From: an uncultured Opitutales bacterium
GTDB lineage: Bacteria; Verrucomicrobiota; Verrucomicrobiia; Opitutales; Coraliomargaritaceae
Length of the DNA stretch: 63,814 nucleotides
NCBI GenBank assembly: GCA_937775295.1
Contig: CALKBZ010000048.1
Span: 1 to 63,814 of the forward strand
Reading direction: 5' to 3'
The stretch's first letter is position 1, and each line of letters opens with the position of its first letter. The notes under the pieces are model-generated. The model worked only from the letters and a program-made list of their open reading frames with translations. It did not search any database and was not told where the DNA came from. Shown here piece by piece: positions 30,985-39,115 of the stretch. A program made the translations under genes and the position numbers.

Positions 30985-32366
30985 TTAATTATCTCCCAAT
31001 ATACCGTGCCGTCGAGTGTCACAAAGACTGGTCGCGGCTTTTGATCGACGAGTCCTGTGGTGTTATAAGCTGCTGCATACGCGGCTGCGTCCGATCCGCT
31101 TGCGGACAGTATTGACTGCTGCCTAGAGGGTAAAGTCTGCTCGGTGCCAATTTTGTTATTCACCACCTCATACCATGCTCGCCCTATGTAGGAGATCTCG
31201 CCAGTTGCACCAGCGTTCAAGAAGTAATATCCGGGGTAATGTCGTAAAGCCACGGACGCACTAAACGCCTGACTGTATCCCGTGCCTGACATGCGATTGG
31301 TATCCGATCCCCATGTGACCGTTGCCCCTGCGCCTTGGCGTAGGTTCTGGTGCTTGACCGATACCGCGCAGTTAAGCGCGTCGATATTGAACGCTCGCGC
31401 TGTTCCTGCTGGCGGTGCGGTCGTAATTTCAATTGTCACTGTGACTCCAATCTCGGTCTTGGTCTTTGGCGTTACGTCCAGTTCTGCAATCGAACCCGTT
31501 GACGATGTGCTAGAGAGATCCAAGTCGATGCCAGTCATCGCAACCGTTTCTGCCTTACATTCAATGGTGCCAGGAACATCGATATTCACGAAATCATCGT
31601 AGGTGTATTTGACTCCCTCGATCGTCTTCGTGGGGTCGGCGGAGACTAGATAGGTGCGCGTGTAGCGAGCGAACCCGTTGACACCGCCATTGTTCTTGGC
31701 GACAAGCTTCGCCTTCGTATCGGGCATCGTTCCCGTTGATGCTGGCACCCATTCATCAGGATCAGGATCGGTGTCGATTACTGGATAAAATGGGACACCT
31801 TGCGAGACGTAAGTAAGTCGCTTAGTGCCTGGAAGACTCGCGGGGCCAACCACCTCAGAGGAATCAATTAGCCCTGGCTCTGCCCATCGCTTCACCACGA
31901 CTGCCGACACTTTGCCGCGCTCCGCGAAGCCGTTCCCGCTAAGAATCAAGTCATTGATGTCGCCTGCTGCTCCCGTAGTGGTGCCAACATCGCCAGTCAG
32001 GACATGCCCTCGACGCACGACGAATCTTTGTTCGACTTGCTTGAGTCCGCTCTCGCTATAAGTGATTAAGTCGCTCCCGAGTTGCACAGTATCCACCAAA
32101 TTGACGGGCAATTGAACGTAGGTGCGCACTAGGATGCTCTTCTGCGCGTCCACGCTTTCGGAGCCGTCAATGCCCTGACTCGCTAACAGGCAATCGCTGT
32201 GCTCGGGGTCGGGCGTCTCAAATGCAAGGTGAATCTCCGAGCCTTCAAGCTGCGCCTTAGTGGTGTATTTGCCCGTAACCTTGAACTTGCGCACAATGGT
32301 AAGCAATCCGCTCCCTTTGTCGTAAGTCTTGTCCGGCTCGCCGTGCTTCTCAATTTTTGTGCCCAT
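30969..32366 (-). CDS. Structural protein, tail region (465 aa)
   Basis: A beta-rich protein (frequent T-V-T, G-T-T-T stretches) without a recognised family. It lies between the connector and fibre genes, so a tail or adaptor role is likely. Overlaps the next gene by 16 nt. Confidence 0.45.
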   Translation of the reverse strand: MGTKIEKHGEPDKTYDKGSGLLTIVRKFKVTGKYTTKAQLEGSEIHLAFETPDPEHSDCLLASQGIDGSESVDAQKSILVRTYVQLPVNLVDTVQLGSDLITYSESGLKQVEQRFVVRRGHVLTGDVGTTTGAAGDINDLILSGNGFAERGKVSAVVVKRWAEPGLIDSSEVVGPASLPGTKRLTYVSQGVPFYPVIDTDPDPDEWVPASTGTMPDTKAKLVAKNNGGVNGFARYTRTYLVSADPTKTIEGVKYTYDDFVNIDVPGTIECKAETVAMTGIDLDLSSTSSTGSIAELDVTPKTKTEIGVTVTIEITTAPPAGTARAFNIDALNCAVSVKHQNLRQGAGATVTWGSDTNRMSGTGYSQAFSASVALRHYPGYYFLNAGATGEISYIGRAWYEVVNNKIGTEQTLPSRQQSILSASGSDAAAYAAAYNTTGLVDQKPRPVFVTLDGTVYWEIIKWTVT

Positions 32367-32372
32367 AATATG

Positions 32373-33416
32373 TTACCAGCCTCGTTTAACGGAAATGCGG
32401 CCACCTGCGCGGCGTTGCGGCCTCGCTAGTTTGCGCAGCCTTGCCCGTGCCGTGTCAGCGCGTGCGATTAGAAATTTAGCGTTGTCGCCTCGGTAGTCGG
32501 GGAAGTTCATTGCGACGGCCTCGCGGCAGAGTGGCATAAACACCGCGTCGATCACGTCGGCGGGCAAATGGATCATCGTCGTCTCATCGGCAATGCGCGG
32601 GTTGATCGTGCCGCGAAACTCCACCGTAAGCGCATGGTCGGGAAACGGGTAGATCGTGAATCGCTGGCTTGGGTAGAATGCTGGCAACGGTCCTGAGTAA
32701 GTCGCGCCGTCGATTTCCATTGATTCGGATTCCTCCGTTTCAAGGGTGCCACTTGCATCGATCGGAGTCGGATACTGGTCGGGCATGACTGCCGCGCTAT
32801 CAATGTAGTAATACCACGGGTCGCCGAGATCGTAACCACGCGGATTGCTCCGTGAATTGCGTCGATTGCTCACTTGCGAATACGCACTGTGCAACAGCCA
32901 AAAGTCATTGTTAGCGAAGCCGCGCAACATTGCCTCCTGCTCGTATCCTGCAATCGGATACAGCGGACCATGCTGCGGGCATTGCGGCGTATCTTCCACG
33001 CCCGTCACATCGTCGGGGATTGGCAACGCCACTTGGTAGAATGTTACTGAATATTCGCCTGTCACGCCATGCCACGCACTGAGAAGCTTGTCAGCTCCCG
33101 CGTAAGTGTAGAACGCCTCATCTACCAGGATGCGCTCGCCTGCAATGGCACTGCTTGATGCGCCGACAATATCAACCGAACCATTGGTAAGGGTGATCGT
33201 CGCTTGCAATGGCGCACGGAATGTCAGTGACAGTAGGCGCTCTGCCCACTTCGGGCGATGGCCGTCAGAGGGCAGGTAGCAACCCGTCAAGACTTCCTGC
33301 ACCAGTTCGCGCAATGTCTCGGCGTCGCCGTCTGCGAGTTCGGATACAGGGTCAGTGCCACCCGCTCCGAGCATACGGGCGAGTGACTTTTCGATGGTTG
33401 CTACGGTTTTAGCCAT
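32373..33416 (-). CDS. Head-tail connector-type protein (347 aa)
   Basis: The protein has a helical start, a beta middle and a helical C-terminus with basic residues (ADVIDAVFMPLCREAVAMNFPDYRGDNAKFLIARADTARARLRKLARP). This last pattern is typical of podovirus connector or tail-tubular A-like proteins. It lies between the capsid and tail genes, which fits. No sequence proof. Confidence 0.45.
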   Translation of the reverse strand: MAKTVATIEKSLARMLGAGGTDPVSELADGDAETLRELVQEVLTGCYLPSDGHRPKWAERLLSLTFRAPLQATITLTNGSVDIVGASSSAIAGERILVDEAFYTYAGADKLLSAWHGVTGEYSVTFYQVALPIPDDVTGVEDTPQCPQHGPLYPIAGYEQEAMLRGFANNDFWLLHSAYSQVSNRRNSRSNPRGYDLGDPWYYYIDSAAVMPDQYPTPIDASGTLETEESESMEIDGATYSGPLPAFYPSQRFTIYPFPDHALTVEFRGTINPRIADETTMIHLPADVIDAVFMPLCREAVAMNFPDYRGDNAKFLIARADTARARLRKLARPQRRAGGRISVKRGW

Positions 33417-33422
33417 TACGGG

Positions 33423-34196
33423 TTATTCAGATTTGGATTGTGCCAGTTTAGCATCAGCGACTTGTTTCGCTCTTGCTTCGATGATCGCGGCCTTTGCTGC
33501 AATGCGCAGGTTTGGCAGGTTCTCGCGTCGATCGAGGTCAACGCCTGTCAGCTCGCGAATGTGATGTTCGAGCGGCTTCTTAAACAGGAAGCCCGCAAGG
33601 TGATGGTCGAGCACGTCGCCTTCGAGTTCCAGTGTATTGACTGGGGATGCTGCGCGTTCGGCTGCGCCTTGCTCTTCCTTGTCGGCGAGTTCGTCGGCTG
33701 CGACTTCGGCTTCGATCTCGACACGGGCTGTTTCCGCTTCGATCAAGTCAACCGGCGCGGCGGGGATTTGCGTCTCGCCCACCTCGAAGGTATTGAAGAA
33801 TGCGACTTGCCCCGCAAAGTAGGCGTTCGCCAGTTCGCGCAGGCCGTTGCCGCAATGTCGGTCATTGTGCGGGATGCCGAGCTCGTCGCAGATGATGCGC
33901 AAGCCGATTTCGTCGAGTCCGGAAAGGTCAGGCACAGCAAAGTCACCCAGCTTAATGAGGGGCGCCACTTCCATCAACTCGGGGTCGTTGAATACTGGCA
34001 CCGCGACGCAATGGTTTTCGGACACTGCCTGCATGATGCCTTTTACCTGATCGTTCAGTTCCTCGATCGTATCCGCTTCGGTGATACACTCGAAGAAGCG
34101 TTCGGCGCGTTTAAATACGTGCTGCGTGCGCTTGTAGCGGAACTTGATCTGCGGTCGCTTGGCGGGAAAGTCGATAATTCGGAGTTTAAGTTTCAT
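33423..34196 (-). CDS. Structural-region protein (257 aa)
   Basis: No recognised family. The middle contains a glutamate/alanine-rich helix (IEAETARVEIEAEVAADELADKEEQGAAERA). It is between the capsid terminator and the connector gene. Possibly a head completion protein. Confidence 0.45.
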   Translation of the reverse strand: MKLKLRIIDFPAKRPQIKFRYKRTQHVFKRAERFFECITEADTIEELNDQVKGIMQAVSENHCVAVPVFNDPELMEVAPLIKLGDFAVPDLSGLDEIGLRIICDELGIPHNDRHCGNGLRELANAYFAGQVAFFNTFEVGETQIPAAPVDLIEAETARVEIEAEVAADELADKEEQGAAERAASPVNTLELEGDVLDHHLAGFLFKKPLEHHIRELTGVDLDRRENLPNLRIAAKAAIIEARAKQVADAKLAQSKSE

Positions 34197-34276
34197 GGTG
34201 ATTTAAAATTCGCGGGTGAACATGGTGTTAAAAAATGTGTGGAGGTGTCTGTTGGTGTTGTGAGGTTTCCTTAAAA

Positions 34277-34315
34277 GAAAAAGCCCCTCCCAGCTTGGAT
34301 GCCAAGAGGGGCTTT
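34277..34315 (-). terminator. Rho-independent terminator after the capsid gene
   Basis: Read leftward AAAGCCCCTC - 16 nt - GAGGGGCTTTTT is a 10-bp stem with a T-run. It follows the capsid gene by about 30 nt and would raise the capsid transcript relative to the genes behind it. Confidence 0.85.
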
Positions 34316-34340
34316 GAAATCAATCTATGCGGCTATGCGC

Positions 34341-35843
34341 TTAGGACATGTCCACGAGATCCACGCCGGGAACGTCGTAGGTGTGCTCGATGACTAGGAA
34401 GCCATTTGCACGACCACGAGTGTCGCGGGGGCTCTTGTAGCCACGGATACCGAAGATACCACGGCTCTTTTCTGTCCACTCTTGCGTGCCAACGATCTTG
34501 AAATCGTCGCCATGTTCGATTGGCACAGCGTCGTGTGTTCCTTTGGCAAGGTGCAACGCATCAGCACCGAGAACGAGGGAGCGCATAAGCGGCACACCGT
34601 TCTTTGTGCAAGGGATGATGAACACATCACCGGTCGCAGTGTTATGCACGTTGCTGTAACGCGCATTACCAGTTCCGAGGATCGTCGCGACTTCGCGTGT
34701 CACCGTGCCAGCGCCAGCTCCATCAAGCGTGTTGCCATCGTTGGCAGCAGCATCGTAGGAGATGCCTTCATACTTCCCGTCGTAGGAATTATAAAGGATC
34801 GCGTAGTAGGTTTTCGCGTCAGCCGGTGCGACTTCGCCCTCGAACGTGCTCCAATAGAAGCCCGGGAAGTTGGCGAAGTAATCGAAGATCGCCACGTCGG
34901 TTTGAGTGCCGTCGTCGTTGTAAGCGCCCCCACCAGTGATGGTAGTGGATGCTGCACTAGGAAGGGCTTTACCGAGGTAAGCGATTGGTTCGAGTGCGGA
35001 TTGCAAGCGACCGTCTGCGGTGTCGTCCACAAGGTCGCAGCTATAAACAAGCATGTTGCGCCAAGGGATCATTTCACCAGTGAAGAACGGATTCTGCACG
35101 CCACGGTCGCCAGCACGTCCAACGATTTCGCGCCACTTGGCATCGTCGTCGAGTGTGTAAGCGCCCTTCGATGGAGTGAAGACGAGGTAACGAGGGATTT
35201 GCGCCCCAGTGAACTTGTCTGTCTTCATCGACATAGGCTTGCCGCCCTGTGCTTGCATCTTCTGTTGCGCCATTTCGATCTCCGCAGTGGAGAGCGTATC
35301 GGCCAAGGTCAGATCGTCTTGCGACGCACGGTTGTTGACGCGCATGATGTTGCGGCCACTTGTCTCGAAGTAGGCAGTGTTCAACAGAACTTGGATGACA
35401 TCATCCGTTTCCATTGCGCCCCACCAGTCAGAGCAAAGCGTATTCGCAAGCTGCTCGGGAGTCATGTTGGTGCCACTCATCTTGAGATACTTCAAGAGGT
35501 GATTCCAAGAGATACCGAAGCGACGTGCGCCGACCTTGAGTTGGTAGGTGCCGAAGCGGAACTTAGAGGTCTTGTCTTTCAACATTTCCTCGCCTTTCAC
35601 ACCCTGACCCTTGACGGACGCAGTAGTAGTGAAGGTAACAGTGTCGCCACCGCCTGCGCTAAGGTCTGTCTTTTCGCAGATAGGAGAACCCGATTTCTCG
35701 GAGCCAATAAACATCTTGAACGGATTGCGATTTCGCGCATCCATTTTGATGGTTTTTGACCAATACTTTGTAGCAAAGTTTGGGTCGTTCGCAATCGCTT
35801 CACTAAGAAGCGTGCGTTGATCGAGCTGAATTGAAGGAGGCAT
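34341..35843 (-). CDS. Major capsid protein, N4-gp56 / DUF4043-like
   Basis: The 500-residue protein carries the region KTDLSAGGGDTVTFTTTASVKGQGVKGEEMLKDK...FRFGTYQLKVGARRFGISW, which I recognise from phage coat proteins of the N4-gp56/DUF4043 type (HK97 fold). It follows the scaffold gene and precedes a strong terminator, the usual arrangement for the most abundant virion protein. Confidence 0.75.
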   Translation of the reverse strand: MPPSIQLDQRTLLSEAIANDPNFATKYWSKTIKMDARNRNPFKMFIGSEKSGSPICEKTDLSAGGGDTVTFTTTASVKGQGVKGEEMLKDKTSKFRFGTYQLKVGARRFGISWNHLLKYLKMSGTNMTPEQLANTLCSDWWGAMETDDVIQVLLNTAYFETSGRNIMRVNNRASQDDLTLADTLSTAEIEMAQQKMQAQGGKPMSMKTDKFTGAQIPRYLVFTPSKGAYTLDDDAKWREIVGRAGDRGVQNPFFTGEMIPWRNMLVYSCDLVDDTADGRLQSALEPIAYLGKALPSAASTTITGGGAYNDDGTQTDVAIFDYFANFPGFYWSTFEGEVAPADAKTYYAILYNSYDGKYEGISYDAAANDGNTLDGAGAGTVTREVATILGTGNARYSNVHNTATGDVFIIPCTKNGVPLMRSLVLGADALHLAKGTHDAVPIEHGDDFKIVGTQEWTEKSRGIFGIRGYKSPRDTRGRANGFLVIEHTYDVPGVDLVDMS

Positions 35844-35879
35844 AATAATAATTTACTGAGTGTTTGGATGGTCCCGTCC

Positions 35880-37043
35880 TTAGCTCTTCCGCGCCTTGTG
35901 CATGTCAGCATCGAACGCTTCACGATCCGCAGGGGACATGTTCGAACGTTGCTCCAATAACTCGTCGAGGGAGGTTTCAGTCAGGGGTTTAGCGCCCTCA
36001 TCAGCAGGTGCGGGGGCTTCTGAGCCTCCCTTGCCGCCGTCCAGTAAATCCGTCCGTTTCCGGCGGGCTTGTGATGTTACTGGTCGTTGTTGCGCAGGTT
36101 TCGGGTTGGTGCCGTCCTCGCTTGCGGCGGGACTTGTGGCACTTAGACCGTGCTTTGCGCTAAATTTTTCCGCCATGACCTCTGGCCAATTCGGATCTTC
36201 AAAAAGTTCGGGGTTCGCCGCGGCTTCCTTCTCGTTGAAGGCGTCGAAGGCCAGGCGCTCCATGCTGTCCTCGGATTCGAGTGCGGGGAACTTCGCCATC
36301 GCACGTTGCGAGCTGGACTCAAAGGTTGCGTCGAAGGACGCTTGCGATGTTGCTGCGTGTGCGTCGCGCTTGTCCTCCGTGCGTGCCTGTTGAATTTGCA
36401 GCGAGGTGAGCTTGCGGGTCAGCGTCATCGCCGTATCGAACTCAAGATCGTCGGTCGCTGTTTTGATTTCCGCCTCTAGTGCGGTGATCGCGTCCGCTCC
36501 CTCGGTCAGTGCGGTTTCAAATGGGCTGGACGGTGGGGCATCAACTGGGGCGACGGGTTCGGCCTTCGCTGCGGGTGCAGGGTTTTGGTCTGCGTAAATG
36601 CGTGCGGCCTCGGCCAGCGTGACTTTCTTCGCACGCTTGATGCTTAGGATTGCCGCGTCCTCGTCGGTATCGACGGTCATGCGTGCAGACTTGCCGACTC
36701 GAATGCCTTGAGCTGGCTCGGGTTCCGTTGCCTTTGGCTCGGGCTCCGTTGGCTCGGGTGCCGCTTTGGGTTCTGTGCCGAACTTGGCAATCAGGTCATC
36801 ACCGCTGGCACCTTCGAGGATCGCATTTTGCACATCCTCACTCGACATATCCACGCCTGCATCTTGAATCGCTTGATACCCTGCGCTGGCATCCTCGGCG
36901 GACACTTCAACAACTGGCGGCGTTTCTTCAACGGCCTTTGGCTCGGGTGCCGGTTCTGCGACTGCGGGAGTCGCGGGCGCTTCGGCCTCAGTGACGACAG
37001 GCTCGCTGTCAGGGATGGTCGGGGTGGTTGGTTTGTCTGCCAT
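35880..37043 (-). CDS. Putative scaffold protein (387 aa)
   Basis: The N-terminal third is Pro/Glu/Ala-rich (disordered); helical coiled segments follow (ALEAEIKTATDDLEFDTAMTLTRKLTSLQIQQARTEDKRDAH). A short helical C-terminus (SLDELLEQRSNMSPADREAFDADMHKARK) fits the coat-binding end of scaffolds. Its place directly upstream of the capsid gene supports this. A late box lies 29 nt before the start. Confidence 0.65.
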   Translation of the reverse strand: MADKPTTPTIPDSEPVVTEAEAPATPAVAEPAPEPKAVEETPPVVEVSAEDASAGYQAIQDAGVDMSSEDVQNAILEGASGDDLIAKFGTEPKAAPEPTEPEPKATEPEPAQGIRVGKSARMTVDTDEDAAILSIKRAKKVTLAEAARIYADQNPAPAAKAEPVAPVDAPPSSPFETALTEGADAITALEAEIKTATDDLEFDTAMTLTRKLTSLQIQQARTEDKRDAHAATSQASFDATFESSSQRAMAKFPALESEDSMERLAFDAFNEKEAAANPELFEDPNWPEVMAEKFSAKHGLSATSPAASEDGTNPKPAQQRPVTSQARRKRTDLLDGGKGGSEAPAPADEGAKPLTETSLDELLEQRSNMSPADREAFDADMHKARKS

Positions 37044-37072
37044 GCCCCCAATTCAGAGCGAGGCTACAAGTG

Positions 37073-37088
37073 CGAATCAATCGGTTGC
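37073..37088 (-). promoter_or_regulatory. Late box GCAACCGATTGATTCG
   Basis: Exact copy of the 16-mer, 29 nt before the scaffold start codon and directly downstream of a terminator. This context (terminator, then box, then gene) strongly suggests a promoter. Confidence 0.6.
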
Positions 37089-37106
37089 AAAAGCTGATCG
37101 GGCACA

Positions 37107-37133
37107 AAAAAGCCCGCAGCTATTAAGCTTCGG
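37107..37133 (-). terminator. Rho-independent terminator before the scaffold gene
   Basis: Read leftward CCCG(A)AGCT - TAAT - AGCT(G)CGGG then C and TTTTTT. It ends transcripts from the lysis-type membrane genes. Confidence 0.8.
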
Positions 37134-37225
37134 GTTCTAAAGTATCGATTGATTCAGCGGCTATGAAGGAAGATAGACACCAACAACTCCCTTACGACGT
37201 CTTAATAATCGAACTACTGAATCAA

Positions 37226-37336
37226 TCAAAGTTTTGGATCCTGCGGCATTGCGACTTTAAGGCCGATCAGCTTCTTGAAGTGATACACGATCCAGCACAA
37301 ATGGATAATTCGTTGCTGTCTCCATGTAAGGCTCAT
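37226..37336 (-). CDS. Small basic protein (36 aa), tentative
   Basis: MSLTWRQQRIIHLCWIVYHFKKLIG is followed by a short tail. It starts 6 nt after the stop of the membrane protein gene and has an amphipathic or hydrophobic helix. No ribosome site is visible. Confidence 0.35.
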   Translation of the reverse strand: MSLTWRQQRIIHLCWIVYHFKKLIGLKVAMPQDPKL

Positions 37337-37342
37337 GGTGCG

Positions 37343-37810
37343 TCAGGACAATCGCTTGCCAGTCGAAACGGCGCCAACGGCAAAGATAGCCGATCCTACA
37401 ACGCGGACAGTCTGCCCGAAATACGGAGCTTGAACGAAGCCTTGAGCTTCGGTGACGACGAGGCCGCCGCCGAACTTGACAACTCCAAGTAGGTTCAGCC
37501 AAGGCTCCTTGTGCTGGACAATCGAAGTTGGCATTTCCAGCCACCCGACATAGAACGGAAGCGCAAAAGCAGGGAAGAACACGATGATCGCCAGAACTGC
37601 CCTTAGCCAGACAGGGCTGCGCTTTGCGGCCGCATCGTGCGCCTTAGTTGTGGCCTCGACGTTTGCCCGCGACTGCTCATTGTTGGATATGGCAACATCC
37701 CGGAGCGAGCCAATCAAGCCGCCGCCCATCTTGAATACCTCAGAGATGAGTTGGAGCGATCCGCCGACGCCTGCGCCGACGACTATTTCTGTTAGAGTCG
37801 ATGAGATCAT
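37343..37810 (-). CDS. Membrane protein, possible holin (155 aa)
   Basis: I chose the ATG at 37810. Residues near 60-85 (VWLRAVLAIIVFFPAFALPFYVGWL) form one or two spans, and the C-terminal 45 residues have a further hydrophobic part (VVGSAIFAVGAVSTGKRL). The N-terminus is gly-rich and amphipathic (IVVGAGVGGSLQLISEVFKMGGGLIG). The layout fits multi-span holins of the 3TM type. It is next to another small membrane protein, as lysis genes often are. Confidence 0.45.
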   Translation of the reverse strand: MISSTLTEIVVGAGVGGSLQLISEVFKMGGGLIGSLRDVAISNNEQSRANVEATTKAHDAAAKRSPVWLRAVLAIIVFFPAFALPFYVGWLEMPTSIVQHKEPWLNLLGVVKFGGGLVVTEAQGFVQAPYFGQTVRVVGSAIFAVGAVSTGKRLS

Positions 37811-37815
37811 AAAGT

Positions 37816-37986
37816 TTAGTCCTTCTTTTTGACGAGGTAGTAGTAGGTCACTGCACATGACGCGATTGCACCACAGCATAGCGATAAGATACTCGCGATC
37901 TCATGGGCGTCATTAAGGGCAATGCTAGTTAGCCTGGTGACTCCGAGGATCGTTAATACTTTGATGTGCGCGAATGTTTGGTCCAT
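37816..37986 (-). CDS. Small two-span membrane protein (56 aa), holin-like
   Basis: MDQTFAHIKVLTILGV... has two hydrophobic stretches and ends YYYLVKKKD, a positively charged tail. Small proteins of this design next to holins may be antiholins or lysis accessory proteins. Function not shown. Confidence 0.5.
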   Translation of the reverse strand: MDQTFAHIKVLTILGVTRLTSIALNDAHEIASILSLCCGAIASCAVTYYYLVKKKD

Positions 37987-37990
37987 GTTG

Positions 37991-38236
37991 TTATGTCTTT
38001 TGGCGCCAAGCGTTTTGGCAGTGATCGAGGTCGCGGAATAGGAAATTCACCGCCCTGTAGAATTTTCCCTTGATCGGGCGATCAACTGCCCTCCAGTAGC
38101 CACAGTAGGCCGAGAAGGTCAGGTTCGCGTTGAGCCCCACGGTCGCCGCCAGTGCTTGACTGACCGCCTCCATCAGATTCCAAAAGTAATTCTTTCGTCT
38201 CGGCTGCGACGGGTCGGCTTTTATTGTGGTGCGCAT
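37991..38236 (-). CDS. Conserved phage-type protein, lysis region (81 aa)
   Basis: The sequence NLTFSAYCGYWRAVDRPIKGKFYRAVNFLFRDLDHCQNAW has the look of a compact conserved phage family, which I cannot name. It lies between the membrane genes and the sulfotransferase-like gene and overlaps the latter by one base. Confidence 0.5.
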   Translation of the reverse strand: MRTTIKADPSQPRRKNYFWNLMEAVSQALAATVGLNANLTFSAYCGYWRAVDRPIKGKFYRAVNFLFRDLDHCQNAWRQKT

Positions 38237-39108
38237 TAGTCGAAGGTCGCGGCTAAGATTAAGAGGTCATCCACTTTTTGCTGTGACCATCCGAGGTAAG
38301 CCACCGCACCGAGGAATAGCGGGTGGTTCTTTTTAAACGAGTGCGCGTATGCCCAACCGTCGATCACGTCCTGATCGCCACTGTTAGCGACGAACGCATC
38401 CACTGCGATGCGGTCAGCTGGGTTCACATTCAAAGCCTGCTTGACTTGGTAGTTGGTCACTTCACGCGGCACATACACTGGCTCAGGTGGCTCAGGTGGT
38501 GCGGGTGGTGCGGGTGGCACTATAAGCTCCTGTCCAGCCGTAGCAATCGAGTCACGTAGCGCAATGTCATCAGCATAGATTGCCTCTAGGCGGGTGATTT
38601 GCTCTGCTGTCAGATTAGGCTTAGGTGGGTTCTGACTGTCGCCATCATTGATGACAGGAAGTGGAACGGGCAGTCCCGCTTCTGTTCCAAGTGCGTCCAA
38701 GTCTTCTGGGAAGCGGTAGAGCTTCACTGTGCTGTCTGGATACAGGTAATCCGATTGTGGTCGGAAGTGGAAGGACTCGATAGCTTTGTTATTATTACGC
38801 AAGACACCACCTGTTTCCAGCTTAGTAAGCAGTGCGTCCACATCTTCAATACGTGATTGAGAGCAAGCTGAACGGAAGCGTTCAACTGCGTCACGGAGTG
38901 GAACAAGAACAGTAAGCTCTGGTGTCTCTGTGCGTGGGATGCGGTTGCGGCCAAGATGGTTGGGTGTGTTTGCTGGGTCAGCCCCTGCCCATACGACTTC
39001 CTTTTCAGGATAGAAGGCTTTCAGTATCGCATAGCTCAAGGAGCTTGAACCTACTTTACCAATGTCGGCAATGTTAGCTGCAGGTGTAATTAGATAGTTT
39101 AGTTTCAT
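38236..39108 (-). CDS. Sulfotransferase-like protein with Pro-rich tail domain (290 aa)
   Basis: Near the N-terminus IADIGKVGSSSLSYAILKAF resembles the PAPS-binding 5' loop, and LVPLRDAVERFRSACSQ resembles the RDPxERxxS 3' motif of sulfotransferases. Phages with such proteins are known from marine systems, but catalytic ability here is not established. A PAPPAPPEPPEP linker leads to a C-terminal helical domain. I chose the ATG at 39108 over the upstream TTG. A decayed copy of part of it lies at 28879-28965. Confidence 0.5.
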   Translation of the reverse strand: MKLNYLITPAANIADIGKVGSSSLSYAILKAFYPEKEVVWAGADPANTPNHLGRNRIPRTETPELTVLVPLRDAVERFRSACSQSRIEDVDALLTKLETGGVLRNNNKAIESFHFRPQSDYLYPDSTVKLYRFPEDLDALGTEAGLPVPLPVINDGDSQNPPKPNLTAEQITRLEAIYADDIALRDSIATAGQELIVPPAPPAPPEPPEPVYVPREVTNYQVKQALNVNPADRIAVDAFVANSGDQDVIDGWAYAHSFKKNHPLFLGAVAYLGWSQQKVDDLLILAATFD

Positions 39109-39115
39109 ATTCAAC

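Noticed and set aside
33438..34274. 278-codon rightward ORF opposite 33423-34196
   Set aside because: Antisense shadow; composition is Cys/Phe/Val-rich as expected of a reverse frame and no ribosome site is present.
34482..35759. 425-codon rightward ORF opposite the capsid gene
   Set aside because: It is the antisense shadow of the capsid gene; the capsid frame has a recognisable family and normal start.
37163..37492. 109-codon rightward ORF near the lysis region
   Set aside because: It overlaps the end of the membrane-protein gene in antisense and lies just past a leftward terminator; no motif. A CGATTGATTC sequence upstream was noted but is too short to support it.
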